DNA from: JAFDWI01 sp964544305
GTDB taxonomy: Bacteria; Actinomycetota; Acidimicrobiia; Acidimicrobiales; Iamiaceae
DNA length: 32,577 nucleotides
Assembly: GCA_964544305.1 (NCBI GenBank)
Contig: CAZJAZ010000030.1
Coordinates: forward strand, 1 to 32,577
Direction: 5' to 3'
Positions 1 through 7,494 of the stretch are shown here, piece by piece (position 1 is the stretch's first letter; every line of letters starts with the position of its first letter). Position numbers and translations under genes: made by a program. The notes below the pieces were generated by a model. That model did no database searches and was not told the origin of the DNA. It saw only the letters and a program-made list of their open reading frames with translations.

Positions 1-1
1 A

Positions 2-97
2 ACCAGCCCCCACAACCAGTCTCGTCGCGACCACCCCTTGAAGCCGCCCACCGCTCCGGTGCACAACTGGACAAAGAACGTGAAAGGGCCTGCCTAA
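2..97 (+). CDS. Possible C-terminal end of an upstream gene (partial)
   Basis: From the left edge, reading frame 2 is open to a TAA at 95-97 and would end in ...VHNWTKNVKGPA. Its third codon positions are strongly G/C. Frame 1 is also open, to a TAG at 178-180, so the frame is not certain. Neither tail matches a family I recognise. The folB/folK genes downstream make a folate gene such as folP possible upstream, but that is only context. Between 98 and 262 I see no gene, only the Shine-Dalgarno sequence of the next gene. Confidence 0.35.
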   Translation, partial: TSPHNQSRRDHPLKPPTAPVHNWTKNVKGPA

Positions 98-262
98 GCG
101 GTTCGACGTCGACGTCAGCCAAGTCGAATGAAGAAATCTGGTATTCCAGCGGTCTCGATTTGACGACCTTCGTAGAATAGGGAGTCGAAATCGCACTTCT
201 GTGGCCGCTGTCACAAATACTGGCGATTGGCATCCGATCACGTCGACACCAGGAGACCAACC

Positions 263-1033
263 GTGGCCGCAAAAGGCAAGTGGGCGCAGGGCATCACCCC
301 GCGCAACTTCCACTGGATTATGAAAGATCGGCTCGCCGTGTCAGAACGGCCAGGCGGTTATGGCTCGAACCACCGCAAAGTGCGGCGCCAAGAAGAGATC
401 ATCTGGGTACGTGAACAGGGTTTTACGTGTGTGCTGTCGATCATCCCCGCGCCGCACAATCTGCACAACTATGACGAACTCGGTGTGGTGTGGCGTCACC
501 GCGGTTTTGAGAACACCGATGAACCCGAGGCATATCTCGCCCAGCTCTATCCCGAACTGCGAGACATGCTGGCCGAAGGCCAAAAGATCTTGTTACACGC
601 CGACAACGTCAACGACGCGGTCTGCGGCTTGCTAACCGGCTATTTGGTATGGGCAGGTCTCATTCAACGCGGCCCCGAAGCGGTCACGCTGATGGAACGC
701 ATGGTGCAACGCCAACTCGGACCATTCGGCCGAGATCTTGTGCATATTGCCGCCGGCTTGCCCAACGCAGCACCAGGTGCAAAAGACGCATTCACCGATA
801 AACCGCCGGTGCCCCGAGAGCCAGAACAACCTGCGGCAATGGCCAAGAGTACGAAAAAGGCAGCCAAGAAGACAGCGAAAGCGTCAGCGAAGAAAACTGG
901 CGCGAAAAAGGCTTCGGCGAGCAAAACACCGGTGAAGAAGGCCCCGGCAAAAAAGGCCGCTGCGAAAAAGGTTCCAGCGAAGAAAGCTCCCGCGGCAAAG
1001 AAAGCCGCTACCCGAGCAAAGTCCAAAGCTTGA
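263..1033 (+). CDS. Degenerate dual-specificity phosphatase-like protein with histone-H1-like Lys/Ala tail
   Basis: A 256-residue protein. The GTG start at 263 is chosen over an earlier in-frame ATG at 227 because an AGGAG at 251-255 lies seven bases upstream of it. Residues about 15-165 read like a small tyrosine/dual-specificity phosphatase: a W-x-x-x-x-R-L-A-V-S-E-R-P-G-G opening, a strand TCVLSII, and a P-loop-like strand-loop-helix around residues 108-130. The loop reads HADNVNDAV (112-120) where active enzymes have HCxxGxxRT, so the nucleophilic Cys, the Gly and the Arg are all absent. It is probably a pseudophosphatase that binds rather than hydrolyses. Residues 193-256 are a low-complexity Lys/Ala/Pro tail like histone H1 or the HupB tail, suggesting nucleic-acid or other polyanion binding. 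It lies 9 bp before folB and is probably co-transcribed with it. The fold call is by eye. Confidence 0.72.
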   Translation: MAAKGKWAQGITPRNFHWIMKDRLAVSERPGGYGSNHRKVRRQEEIIWVREQGFTCVLSIIPAPHNLHNYDELGVVWRHRGFENTDEPEAYLAQLYPELRDMLAEGQKILLHADNVNDAVCGLLTGYLVWAGLIQRGPEAVTLMERMVQRQLGPFGRDLVHIAAGLPNAAPGAKDAFTDKPPVPREPEQPAAMAKSTKKAAKKTAKASAKKTGAKKASASKTPVKKAPAKKAAAKKVPAKKAPAAKKAATRAKSKA

Positions 1034-1042
1034 CGCGCTGCT

Positions 1043-1414
1043 ATGGGCCACGATCAGATCGAACTCCGAGGCTTGGTGGTGAACACCTTTTGTGGGGTGC
1101 TGCCTGAGGAACGAACTCGAGAGCAGCCCCTTTCCTTTGATCTCGATCTGATCGTGTCTCTCGATGTGGCAGGAGCGAGCGACGACCTCAACGACACCGT
1201 TGATTATGGTGCGGTCTGTGACCTTGTTGCAGCAACATGCAAAGCGGAGCAGCCGTATCTCCTCGAACGCTTAGCGCATCGAGTCGCCGAAGAACTCTTC
1301 TCCGCCACCCCAGTTGATGCGGTCACCATTACGGTTCGAAAACTCCGACCGCCGGTGCCACATGTGCTGGCGACATCAGGAATCCGAATCTCGCGCCAAC
1401 GGGCAGATCCGTGA
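1043..1414 (+). CDS. folB: Dihydroneopterin aldolase
   Basis: A 123-residue protein of normal FolB length. FolB converts 7,8-dihydroneopterin to 6-hydroxymethyl-7,8-dihydropterin and glycolaldehyde in cytosolic folate synthesis. The sequence shows the family opening IELRGLVVNTFCGVLPEE (conserved Glu after the Gly-Val loop), the DxxNDTVDYGAV segment, LLERLAHRVAEEL, and a C-terminal VRKLRPPVP carrying the conserved Lys. No clear Shine-Dalgarno precedes the ATG, which lies 9 bp after the previous stop, so translation is probably coupled. The stop overlaps the folK start as GTGA. Nothing unusual is seen in the protein. Confidence 0.93.
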   Translation: MGHDQIELRGLVVNTFCGVLPEERTREQPLSFDLDLIVSLDVAGASDDLNDTVDYGAVCDLVAATCKAEQPYLLERLAHRVAEELFSATPVDAVTITVRKLRPPVPHVLATSGIRISRQRADP

Positions 1415-1890
1415 CGCGTGTATTTCTTGGCCTGGGCTCAAATCTCGGTGAACGCGAACGATTTCTTGGCGAAGCGATCGCCACGCTTGGACCGATGGTG
1501 TACGCCGTATCTGACGTATACGAAACCGATCCGGTTGGCGGCCCCGAAGGGCAAGGCCCCTACTTGAACCTGGTTGTGCAACTCGACACTGACCTTGCCC
1601 CCTATGACCTCTTAGCGGTGTGTCGTCGCTTGGAATCAGCTGCCGAACGGGTGCGAGAAGTGCGTTGGGGGCCGCGTACCCTCGATGTCGATGTGCTCTT
1701 GATTGATGGTGTGGAACTCGATGATGACGAGCTCACCGTCCCGCACCCGCGTATGCGAGAACGTCGTTTCGTACTCGCACCGCTCCAAGAACTTGACCCG
1801 ACCCTTGTCAATGCTGACGATCTGTTGCACTCCGCTGGAACGGTGTATCGACTCGGACCTCTCAACGGGGTTTCAGATTCGGCCTCGTAG
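1411..1890 (+). CDS. folK: 2-amino-4-hydroxy-6-hydroxymethyldihydropteridine pyrophosphokinase
   Basis: A 159-residue protein of typical HPPK length. It transfers pyrophosphate from ATP to 6-hydroxymethyl-7,8-dihydropterin, the step after FolB. It carries the N-terminal LGLGSNLGERE motif (residues 6-16), the YETDPVGGPEGQGPYLN pterin loop, and the signature RWGPRTLDVDVLLIDG with the two Mg-binding Asp residues, then VPHPRMRERRFVLAPL. The GTG start at 1411 overlaps the folB stop, indicating coupling. The 3' end overlaps by 18 bp the 3' end of the convergent gene on the minus strand. folE and folP are not in the window. Confidence 0.95.
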   Translation: MTRVFLGLGSNLGERERFLGEAIATLGPMVYAVSDVYETDPVGGPEGQGPYLNLVVQLDTDLAPYDLLAVCRRLESAAERVREVRWGPRTLDVDVLLIDGVELDDDELTVPHPRMRERRFVLAPLQELDPTLVNADDLLHSAGTVYRLGPLNGVSDSAS

Positions 1891-2283
1891 GCGCAGAAAC
1901 GCGTGGCGCAAATGTTCCGCACTTTCCGGGTCGCCCGCCCGCATCACCACCGGGGGAGCGTCATGAAAGTCGATCGCGACGACTGCAAGCTTCTTGTTCC
2001 ACGTGATCTCAATATTGTTGACGCGGCTCAGAGGAACATCGCCAATGGGGTTGCCAACCTTGTTACCCCAGCCGGTCTTGTAGACGACGAGACGATGCGG
2101 GGTGAGCGCAATGCACATCTTGTTTGTCAACGGAAAGTCCGAGGCCGCGGCCATCTTCTTCGGATCAAGCACCGCATCGCCTTTGGGCAGGTTCGTCGTC
2201 ATCGCCCCAAGCAAATTGTCGGACTCGGTGAAGTCCACTTGACGAGTGGCCATCACACGAATCATGTCAGCGCTTCTGTCCAT
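1873..2283 (-). CDS. PH-like domain protein of unknown function
   Basis: A 136-residue cytosolic protein with no signal peptide or membrane segment. An earlier ATG (2385) exists, but the start at 2283 is preferred because GGAG lies five bases upstream of it. The centre, from about residue 50 (LTNKMCIALTPHRLVVYKTGW) through IGDVPLSRVNNIEITWNKK to AVVAIDFHD, has the alternating beta pattern of bacterial pleckstrin-homology-like domains: a strand 'ALTPHRLVVY', a loop, then a strand with conserved I-x-x-V/I. The end (SAEHLRHAFLRLR) looks like the closing PH helix. It is the only minus-strand gene inside the cofactor block. The function is not known to me and the PH assignment is by pattern. Confidence 0.75.
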   Translation of the reverse strand: MDRSADMIRVMATRQVDFTESDNLLGAMTTNLPKGDAVLDPKKMAAASDFPLTNKMCIALTPHRLVVYKTGWGNKVGNPIGDVPLSRVNNIEITWNKKLAVVAIDFHDAPPVVMRAGDPESAEHLRHAFLRLRGRI

Positions 2284-2368
2284 TGTCACTCCGAACAATT
2301 GTTGACGAATAGCACATGAGGTTACGCCACTTGTGTGATGGAACTCGTGCGATTGGCAAGATAGGGCG

Positions 2369-3366
2369 ATGACCGGCGCGCACACGATGCAAGATCATTG
2401 GGTCGGTACGGTACGCGTTATTGGACCGGGCCGTGCGGGTGGCGCGTTGATGGACGTACTTCGAGATGGCGGGTGGAACGTGGCAGAGCCGATCCGCCAC
2501 GGTCAACCCGTCGTTGACGCCGCCACCGGAGTTGACCTCGTCGTCATAGCGACACAGGACCGCGCGATTGCCGATGTTGGTGCACAAATCACCCCAAACG
2601 GTGATGCACTGGTTCTCCATCTGTCTGGNNNNNNNNNNNNNNNNNNNNNNNNNNNNNNNNNNNNNNNNNNNNNNNNNNNNNNNNNNNNNNNNNNNNNNNN
2701 NNNNNNNNNNNNNNNNNNNNNNNNNNNNATGTTGGTGCACAAATCACCCCAAACGGTGATGCACTGGTTCTCCATCTGTCTGGCGCATTCGGCCTTGATG
2801 TCCTCGCCCCACACACCCGAGTCGGATCGCTTCACCCGTTGGTCTCACTTGTTGACGCGCAACGTGGTGCACAACGCCTCATGGATGGCGCATGGTTTGG
2901 CCTTGCAGCCTCACACGAATCAGATGTTGAACGGCTCGCCTCAATTGTGCGCGCGCTGAATGGCCGGTGGTTCACGATCGATGACGATCAACGCGTGCGA
3001 TACCACGGGGCTGCGACCATGGCGTCAAATCATCTTGTCGCACTACTTGGGCAGGTCGAACAACTGAGCCGCGACATCAATGTTCCCTTCGAAGCTTTTC
3101 TGGCCTTGGCTCGCGGGACGCTTGACAACGTTGCACAAGCTGGCGCGCAGCGCGCGTTGACGGGCCCGGTCGCACGTGGCGATTGGGACACGGTCGCAAA
3201 CCACCTCGCATCGCTTGATCAACGTGATCGACCCGCCTATGTCGCAATGGCGATACGTGCGGCACACCTCGTTGGAGCCGAATCGGCCATTCCGGCCTGG
3301 CTCAGCGGCGAAGCCCAAGACGGCATAACGAGAGGCGAGCCACGAGAGAGAAGGCCCAGCAGATGA
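2369..3366 (+). CDS. Rossmann-fold/DUF2520 oxidoreductase, candidate PanG-type ketopantoate reductase (interrupted by a false gap)
   Basis: After removing the N run and one copy of the 55-bp duplicated flank, the gene reads through in frame as 280 residues; as given, the frame is broken. The N-terminus is a dinucleotide-binding fold (RVIGPGRAGGALMDVL). DUF2520 hallmarks follow: LHLSGAFG, the GSLHPL motif, AWFGLAA, and YHGAATMASNHLVALL, then an all-helical C-terminal half. This family (Rossmann-like plus DUF2520) includes PanG, an alternative enzyme that reduces ketopantoate to pantoate with NADPH. The stop overlaps the panC start as ATGA, so a role in pantothenate synthesis is a reasonable inference. 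I see no panE or panB here. The start could be 2369 or the in-frame ATG at 2387; the first has a weak AGGG upstream. Confidence 0.85.
2574..2783. other. Assembly gap (100 N, 2629-2728) flanked by a 55-bp exact duplication
   Basis: The 55 bases at 2574-2628 are repeated exactly at 2729-2783, on either side of exactly 100 Ns. This is what results when two overlapping contig ends are scaffolded without being merged. Removing 155 bases (the Ns plus one copy) restores a continuous reading frame across the gene at 2369-3366. The duplication is therefore almost certainly not biological. Confidence 0.95.
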
Positions 3367-4226
3367 CTGAAATCGTCACGTCGATTCGTGAGCTTCGAAG
3401 CCGCCTTGCCACCGCCCGTACGAATGGGTCATCAATCGGTTTTGTGCCAACAATGGGCTACCTCCACGCCGGACACGCCCGCCTCATCGAAAGCGCCCGC
3501 GTCGAAACCGACAACGTGGTCGTGAGTATTTTCGTCAACCCGCTGCAATTCGCCCCAACCGAAGATCTGTCCACCTACCCCCGAGACATTGACCGTGACC
3601 TCCGCGTCATTGGCGATGCCGGTGGTGATCTCGTGTTCGTTCCCAGCGTGGAGGAAATGTACCCGCGGCCTATTGCCACAACCGTGCGTGTGGATGGAGT
3701 CAGTGACGGTTTCGAAAGTGTGGCGCGACCGACACACTTCGCTGGGGTCGCCACGGTCGTTACCAAGCTCTTTGGCATCGTTGGCCCGTGCAACGCGTAT
3801 TTCGGTGAAAAGGATTATCAACAACTGGCGGTGGTGCGCACACTGTCTGGCGACCTGTCGCTTCCCGTCACGGTGATTGGAGTGCCCACCGTGCGCGAAG
3901 CGGACGGACTGGCCATGTCGAGTCGCAACGTGTATCTCACCGCAACCGAACGTCAGGCAGCGCCCGTCCTCTACCGGGCACTCTGTGCGGGCCGAGACGC
4001 GATTATTGCGGGTGAAACCCGAACCGAAAGTGTTGAAGTTGTAATCACTCGAGTCTTGGCGAGCGAACCGCTCTTCACACCCGACTACGTGGCGGCAGTT
4101 GATGCCACCACGTTGCAACGCAACGATGCACTTGATGGAAACGTCCGACTTCTCATCGCTGGACGCTTAGGCAAACCACGGCTCCTTGATAATCTTGGTG
4201 TGACAGTCGGGGCACAATCGCTTTGA
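3363..4226 (+). CDS. panC: Pantoate--beta-alanine ligase (pantothenate synthetase)
   Basis: A 287-residue protein of family length. It condenses pantoate and beta-alanine using ATP to make pantothenate, via a pantoyl adenylate. Visible motifs are the HIGH-type nucleotide loop PTMGYLHAGH (29-38), SIFVNPLQFAPTEDLSTYPR (pantoate site), RPTHFAGVATVVTKLF, the FGEKDYQQL motif, READGLAMSSRNVYL (the KMSKS-equivalent region), and a C-terminal GRLGKPRLLDN. The start is set by the ATGA overlap with the upstream DUF2520 gene. With panD downstream, this places pantoate reduction (candidate), beta-alanine supply and ligation side by side. Confidence 0.96.
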   Translation: MTEIVTSIRELRSRLATARTNGSSIGFVPTMGYLHAGHARLIESARVETDNVVVSIFVNPLQFAPTEDLSTYPRDIDRDLRVIGDAGGDLVFVPSVEEMYPRPIATTVRVDGVSDGFESVARPTHFAGVATVVTKLFGIVGPCNAYFGEKDYQQLAVVRTLSGDLSLPVTVIGVPTVREADGLAMSSRNVYLTATERQAAPVLYRALCAGRDAIIAGETRTESVEVVITRVLASEPLFTPDYVAAVDATTLQRNDALDGNVRLLIAGRLGKPRLLDNLGVTVGAQSL

Positions 4227-4344
4227 ACTTGCACGAGCCACGCAGGCGCGAGGCAGACTGGAGTCAACCCGAAATGCGGGGGTGACCGGATCGTCGGCAT
4301 CTACCAGCGCCCTCAGAGCGCTCGGGGTCAGGAAGGTACAAAAA

Positions 4345-4767
4345 GTGCGACGCCGCATGATGAAATCCAAGATCCACCGGGCAACGGTGACCGACGCTGA
4401 TTTGCACTACGTCGGATCAATTACGGTTGATGCTGATTTGATGGCCGCCGCGGATCTGTGCGAATACGAACAGGTCGCCGTCGTCGATATCGATAATGGT
4501 AACCGCCTGGAAACCTATGTGATTGAAGGCGCGCCCGGCTCAGGGTCGATCTGTCTCAATGGTGCCGCCGCACGGTTGGTGAGCCCTGGCGACAAAGTCA
4601 TCATCATCTCGTATGCCGACTATGAAGCTGCCGAACTCGCCGACTATCAACCCACGGTCGTGCACGTTGACACGGCGAATCGACAGGTTGACGAAGACCT
4701 TGCCCGTCAACTCGCCGACCTTGAAAGCCCAGCACCGCGGCGCTATGTGGAGGTTGCGGCCGGTTAA
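4345..4767 (+). CDS. panD: Aspartate 1-decarboxylase precursor
   Basis: PanD decarboxylates aspartate to beta-alanine for PanC. It is made as a pro-enzyme that self-cleaves to create a pyruvoyl group. The GTG at 4345 is chosen over an earlier GTG at 4282 for two reasons. AGGAAGG at 4330-4336 lies eight bases upstream. It also places the cleavage pair in HYVGS exactly at Gly24-Ser25, the canonical position. The product is 140 residues, matching actinobacterial PanD, and starts MRRRMMKSKIHRATVTDADL. Also visible are CEYEQVAVVDIDNGNRLETY and the ICLNGAAARLVSPGDKVIIISY segment. The C-terminal tail of about 25 residues is variable in the family. The 118-bp spacer after panC contains no gene. Confidence 0.95.
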   Translation: MRRRMMKSKIHRATVTDADLHYVGSITVDADLMAAADLCEYEQVAVVDIDNGNRLETYVIEGAPGSGSICLNGAAARLVSPGDKVIIISYADYEAAELADYQPTVVHVDTANRQVDEDLARQLADLESPAPRRYVEVAAG

Positions 4768-4847
4768 CGACCGGGCCGAGCCGATACGCTGCACGCTGTG
4801 AGGTGGGATGAGCCGTCAATGACCAATTTGCAAACCGTGTGCTAACG

Positions 4848-6476
4848 ATGCCCCACGAACTTGACTTGCTTGTTGTTGGATCAGGGGTCGCAGGGTTGTC
4901 TGCGGCGCTCGCGGGCGTCGCACAGCATGGTCTTTCCGTCGGGGTGCTCACGAAAGGCAACTTGGACGACGGATCGACACGGTGGGCACAAGGTGGTGTC
5001 GCCGCAGTGCTCGGCGAACGTCCCGATTCGGTTGACCTGCATGGCCAAGACACGTTGGCGGCTGGTGGGAACTTGTGCGACGAAGATGCCGTACACGTGT
5101 TGGTTAGCGAAGGGCCCCGCCGGGTACGTGAACTTATGGAACGCGGTGCCGTCTTTGACCGTGACGCCGCGGGCAATCTTGATCTGGCTATTGAAGGCGG
5201 CCATTCAACCGCGAGGGTCGTGCACGCAGGCGGGTCCGCAACCGGCGCAGAGATCGAGCGGGCCCTTGACGTGGCGACTCGCGCCAGCGCGATCACCATC
5301 TTCGAGCAGCATTTCGCATTTGAATTAATTGTCGAAGCGGGACGTTGTGTTGGGGTGCAAGCCCTTGGGCCCGATGGAACGGTGACTGACGTTCGGGCCG
5401 CGAACGTGTTACTTGCAACCGGTGGTGTTGGGCAGCTTTTTGCGGTCACGACGAATCCGTCGGAAGCAACCGGTGACGGAACCGCCATGGCCTTGCGTGC
5501 TGGTGTCGCGGTCGCCGATGTCGAGTTCATGCAGTTTCATCCCACGGCGCTCCACATTGCAACGATGCCAAGGCCCTTGTTGACCGAAGCACTGCGTGGG
5601 CACGGCGCATTGTTGCGTGGACCAGACGGCGAACGCTTTGTCGATGAACTCCAGCCCCGCGACGTTGTGTCACGGGCCGAGAACGCGGTCATGATCGACA
5701 ATCGAGTGGATCATGTTTGGTTGGATGCAACCGGCCTTGACGACTTTGCAAACCGCTTCCCCAATATTGCAGCAGAGCTCGCAGCAGCGGGTCTTGACCC
5801 GGCGCACGATTGGTTACCCGTTGCCCCTGCCGCGCATTTCGCTTCCGGTGGGGTGATGACGGATCTGTCGGGTGCGTCGTCGATGCCGGGGTTGTGGGCG
5901 GCTGGCGAGGCAGCATGTACCGGGGTCCATGGGGCAAACCGGTTGGCATCGAATTCATTGCTTGAAGGTTTGGTGTTTGGGCCACGTGTTTTAGAAGCGA
6001 TCGTATCGGGTCAATCTGGTCCGAAATCCGACGGCGTGATGCGCTCGTTCCTTGCGGCGCAAGGTGAGCCGGTTGATGATCAGGTCATTGGGGGCTGGTT
6101 CGTGCAAATGGAAGCTGATCTGGTGGTGCCAGAATCGTCGTCACGGCGCAGTTCGCCGGTTGAGATCAGCCAGTTGCGCAGTGACTTGCAGCGGGCCATG
6201 ACCTTTGACGCGGGCGTGTTGCGATCACAAGAAAGTCTTGCCCGTGCGGGAGCGCTCGTGGAGTCGAACTTGGCACGTGTTGGCGCCCCGGACGATCCGG
6301 CGAGCTGGGAACTCACGAATCTGTGCTTGGTGGGTCGAGCGTTGATTCGGGCGGCGGCACAGCGCTGCGAGTCACGTGGGGCACACACCCGAACCGATTA
6401 CTCCGAGACTGATCCGATGTTTCGTGTCCGCCAAATCTTTTCAAACCCGGCTGAGTCAACCTCGAACCGTGCATAG
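4848..6476 (+). CDS. nadB: L-aspartate oxidase
   Basis: A 542-residue FAD enzyme that oxidises L-aspartate to iminoaspartate, the first step of de novo NAD synthesis; NadA (not in this window) then makes quinolinate. Domains are an N-terminal FAD-binding Rossmann segment (VVGSGVAGLSAAL, about 9-21), the TRWAQGGVAAVLG flavin loop, GGHSTARVVHAGG, the catalytic/fumarate-reductase-like region EFMQFHPTAL, LLTEALRGHGALL, PAAHFASGGVMTD, and HGANRLASNSLLEGLVFG, followed by the helical C-terminal domain. A GTG three codons upstream (4839) is an alternative start; neither has a clear Shine-Dalgarno. Its stop codon lies at the foot of a large perfect hairpin, and nadC follows. Confidence 0.95.
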   Translation: MPHELDLLVVGSGVAGLSAALAGVAQHGLSVGVLTKGNLDDGSTRWAQGGVAAVLGERPDSVDLHGQDTLAAGGNLCDEDAVHVLVSEGPRRVRELMERGAVFDRDAAGNLDLAIEGGHSTARVVHAGGSATGAEIERALDVATRASAITIFEQHFAFELIVEAGRCVGVQALGPDGTVTDVRAANVLLATGGVGQLFAVTTNPSEATGDGTAMALRAGVAVADVEFMQFHPTALHIATMPRPLLTEALRGHGALLRGPDGERFVDELQPRDVVSRAENAVMIDNRVDHVWLDATGLDDFANRFPNIAAELAAAGLDPAHDWLPVAPAAHFASGGVMTDLSGASSMPGLWAAGEAACTGVHGANRLASNSLLEGLVFGPRVLEAIVSGQSGPKSDGVMRSFLAAQGEPVDDQVIGGWFVQMEADLVVPESSSRRSSPVEISQLRSDLQRAMTFDAGVLRSQESLARAGALVESNLARVGAPDDPASWELTNLCLVGRALIRAAAQRCESRGAHTRTDYSETDPMFRVRQIFSNPAESTSNRA

Positions 6477-6531
6477 CGGAACTTGTCGTAGAAAGTGCTG
6501 TATAACAGCACTTTCTACGACAAGTTCCGCT
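6475..6531. repeat. 57-bp perfect palindrome (27-bp stem, 3-nt loop) at the nadB stop
   Basis: The left arm 6475-6501 and right arm 6505-6531 are exact reverse complements around the loop ATA (6502-6504). The arms begin AGCGGAACTTGTCGTAG. The structure starts within the nadB TAG codon. No U-run follows; the downstream sequence is TTGGGGTTGGG. It could stop transcription, protect the nadB 3' end, or be a small palindromic mobile repeat. I did not notice another copy in the window. Perfect pairing over 27 bp is longer than an ordinary intrinsic terminator. Confidence 0.93.
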
Positions 6532-6576
6532 TGGGGTTGGGTTGAAACGGGCCGAAACAGGCAGGCTTGAAGGTTT

Positions 6577-7494
6577 ATGGTCGAACCGCTCCGCGAAACG
6601 CAACACAGTCCACGCACACGCCCACCGATCACCGCGGTACGGGCGGCAGTTTCTCGCGCGCTTGAAGAAGACCTCACCCCGATTGGTGACGTGACTTCCG
6701 CGTTGTTGCCGGTTGGATCAACCGCCACCGCGACACTTGCCAGCCGAGCAAAAGGGGTGCTTGCCGGATGTGACTGTGTCACCGAAACGTTTCATGTGCT
6801 CGATCGAGATGTGGTTGTCGATTGGCAACTTGATGATGGATCACCGCTTGAGCCTGGGTCAGTCATCGCAGAAGTGTCGGGGCCGCTCGCATCGATACTC
6901 ACTGGCGAACGCACCGCGCTCAACTTCCTCGGACATTTGTCAGGCATCGCGAGCGTCGCAGCGCAGTTCGTTGAAATCTTGGTGGCGACTGGTGATACAC
7001 GTCTCAAGGTTTGGGACACGCGCAAAACCACCCCGGGTTTACGGGCGCTCGAAAAAGCTGCGGTGCGAGCCGGAGGTGCCCAGAATCATCGCGGCAATCT
7101 GTCGGAGTGGGTGATGTTCAAAGACAACCATCTGGCCCTGATCGGCATTGACGAGGCGGTAGACGCGGCACGACAAGCGTGGCCCGGCCGTCTCGTGCAA
7201 GTTGAGTGTGACCGATTTGAGCAACTTGTCGCCGCCATCGATGCTGGCGCTGATGCAGTGCTCCTCGACAACATGTCACCCGAAGAAGTGCGCACGTGCG
7301 TGGCCGAGGTTGATCGACGAACCCCCTACGGGCAGCCTGGTCGGTGTTTGATCGAAATTTCAGGCGGGATCAATGTCCAAACATTGGCGAGCTTTGCGCA
7401 TTGTGGCGCTGACCGAGTTTCGGTTGGTGCGATCACGAACTCGGCACCGGTCCTCGATATCGGTCTTGACATTGTGGTGGGAGGGCCGACCTGA
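6577..7494 (+). CDS. nadC: Nicotinate-nucleotide pyrophosphorylase (quinolinate phosphoribosyltransferase)
   Basis: A 305-residue enzyme that converts quinolinate and PRPP to nicotinate mononucleotide with loss of CO2 and pyrophosphate. Family features are ALEEDLTPIGDVTSALLP, GERTALNFLGHLSGIAS, the substrate-binding DTRKTTPGLRALEKAAVRAG, HRGNLSEWVMFKDNHL, VQVECDRFEQ, DAVLLDNMSPE, and the phosphate-binding IEISGGIN. The N-terminal ~18 residues are an extra polar stretch. A GAAGG lies only three bases before the ATG, so the ribosome site is poor. The stop TGA overlaps the coaX ATG by one base. It lies 45 bp after the palindrome. Confidence 0.96.
   Translation: MVEPLRETQHSPRTRPPITAVRAAVSRALEEDLTPIGDVTSALLPVGSTATATLASRAKGVLAGCDCVTETFHVLDRDVVVDWQLDDGSPLEPGSVIAEVSGPLASILTGERTALNFLGHLSGIASVAAQFVEILVATGDTRLKVWDTRKTTPGLRALEKAAVRAGGAQNHRGNLSEWVMFKDNHLALIGIDEAVDAARQAWPGRLVQVECDRFEQLVAAIDAGADAVLLDNMSPEEVRTCVAEVDRRTPYGQPGRCLIEISGGINVQTLASFAHCGADRVSVGAITNSAPVLDIGLDIVVGGPT

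Noticed and set aside
664..1026. Minus-strand Phe/Ala-rich frame resembling a membrane protein
   Set aside because: It is the mirror of the Lys/Ala codon repeats in the H1-like tail, with no ribosome site or conserved pattern.
2574..2783. A 55-bp direct repeat as a target-site duplication around a hidden insertion element
   Set aside because: Target duplications are far shorter, and removing one copy restores a conserved gene; unmerged contig overlap explains it fully.
2267..2835. Several minus- and plus-strand frames running through the N gap
   Set aside because: They depend on the false gap and the duplicated 55-bp flank.
4167..4370. Minus-strand frame containing CPDCHTKIIKEPWF, resembling a zinc-ribbon end
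   Set aside because: It is antisense to the conserved C-terminus of panC (GRLGKPRLLDN) and to the panD start; the Cys pair is a by-product of that sequence.
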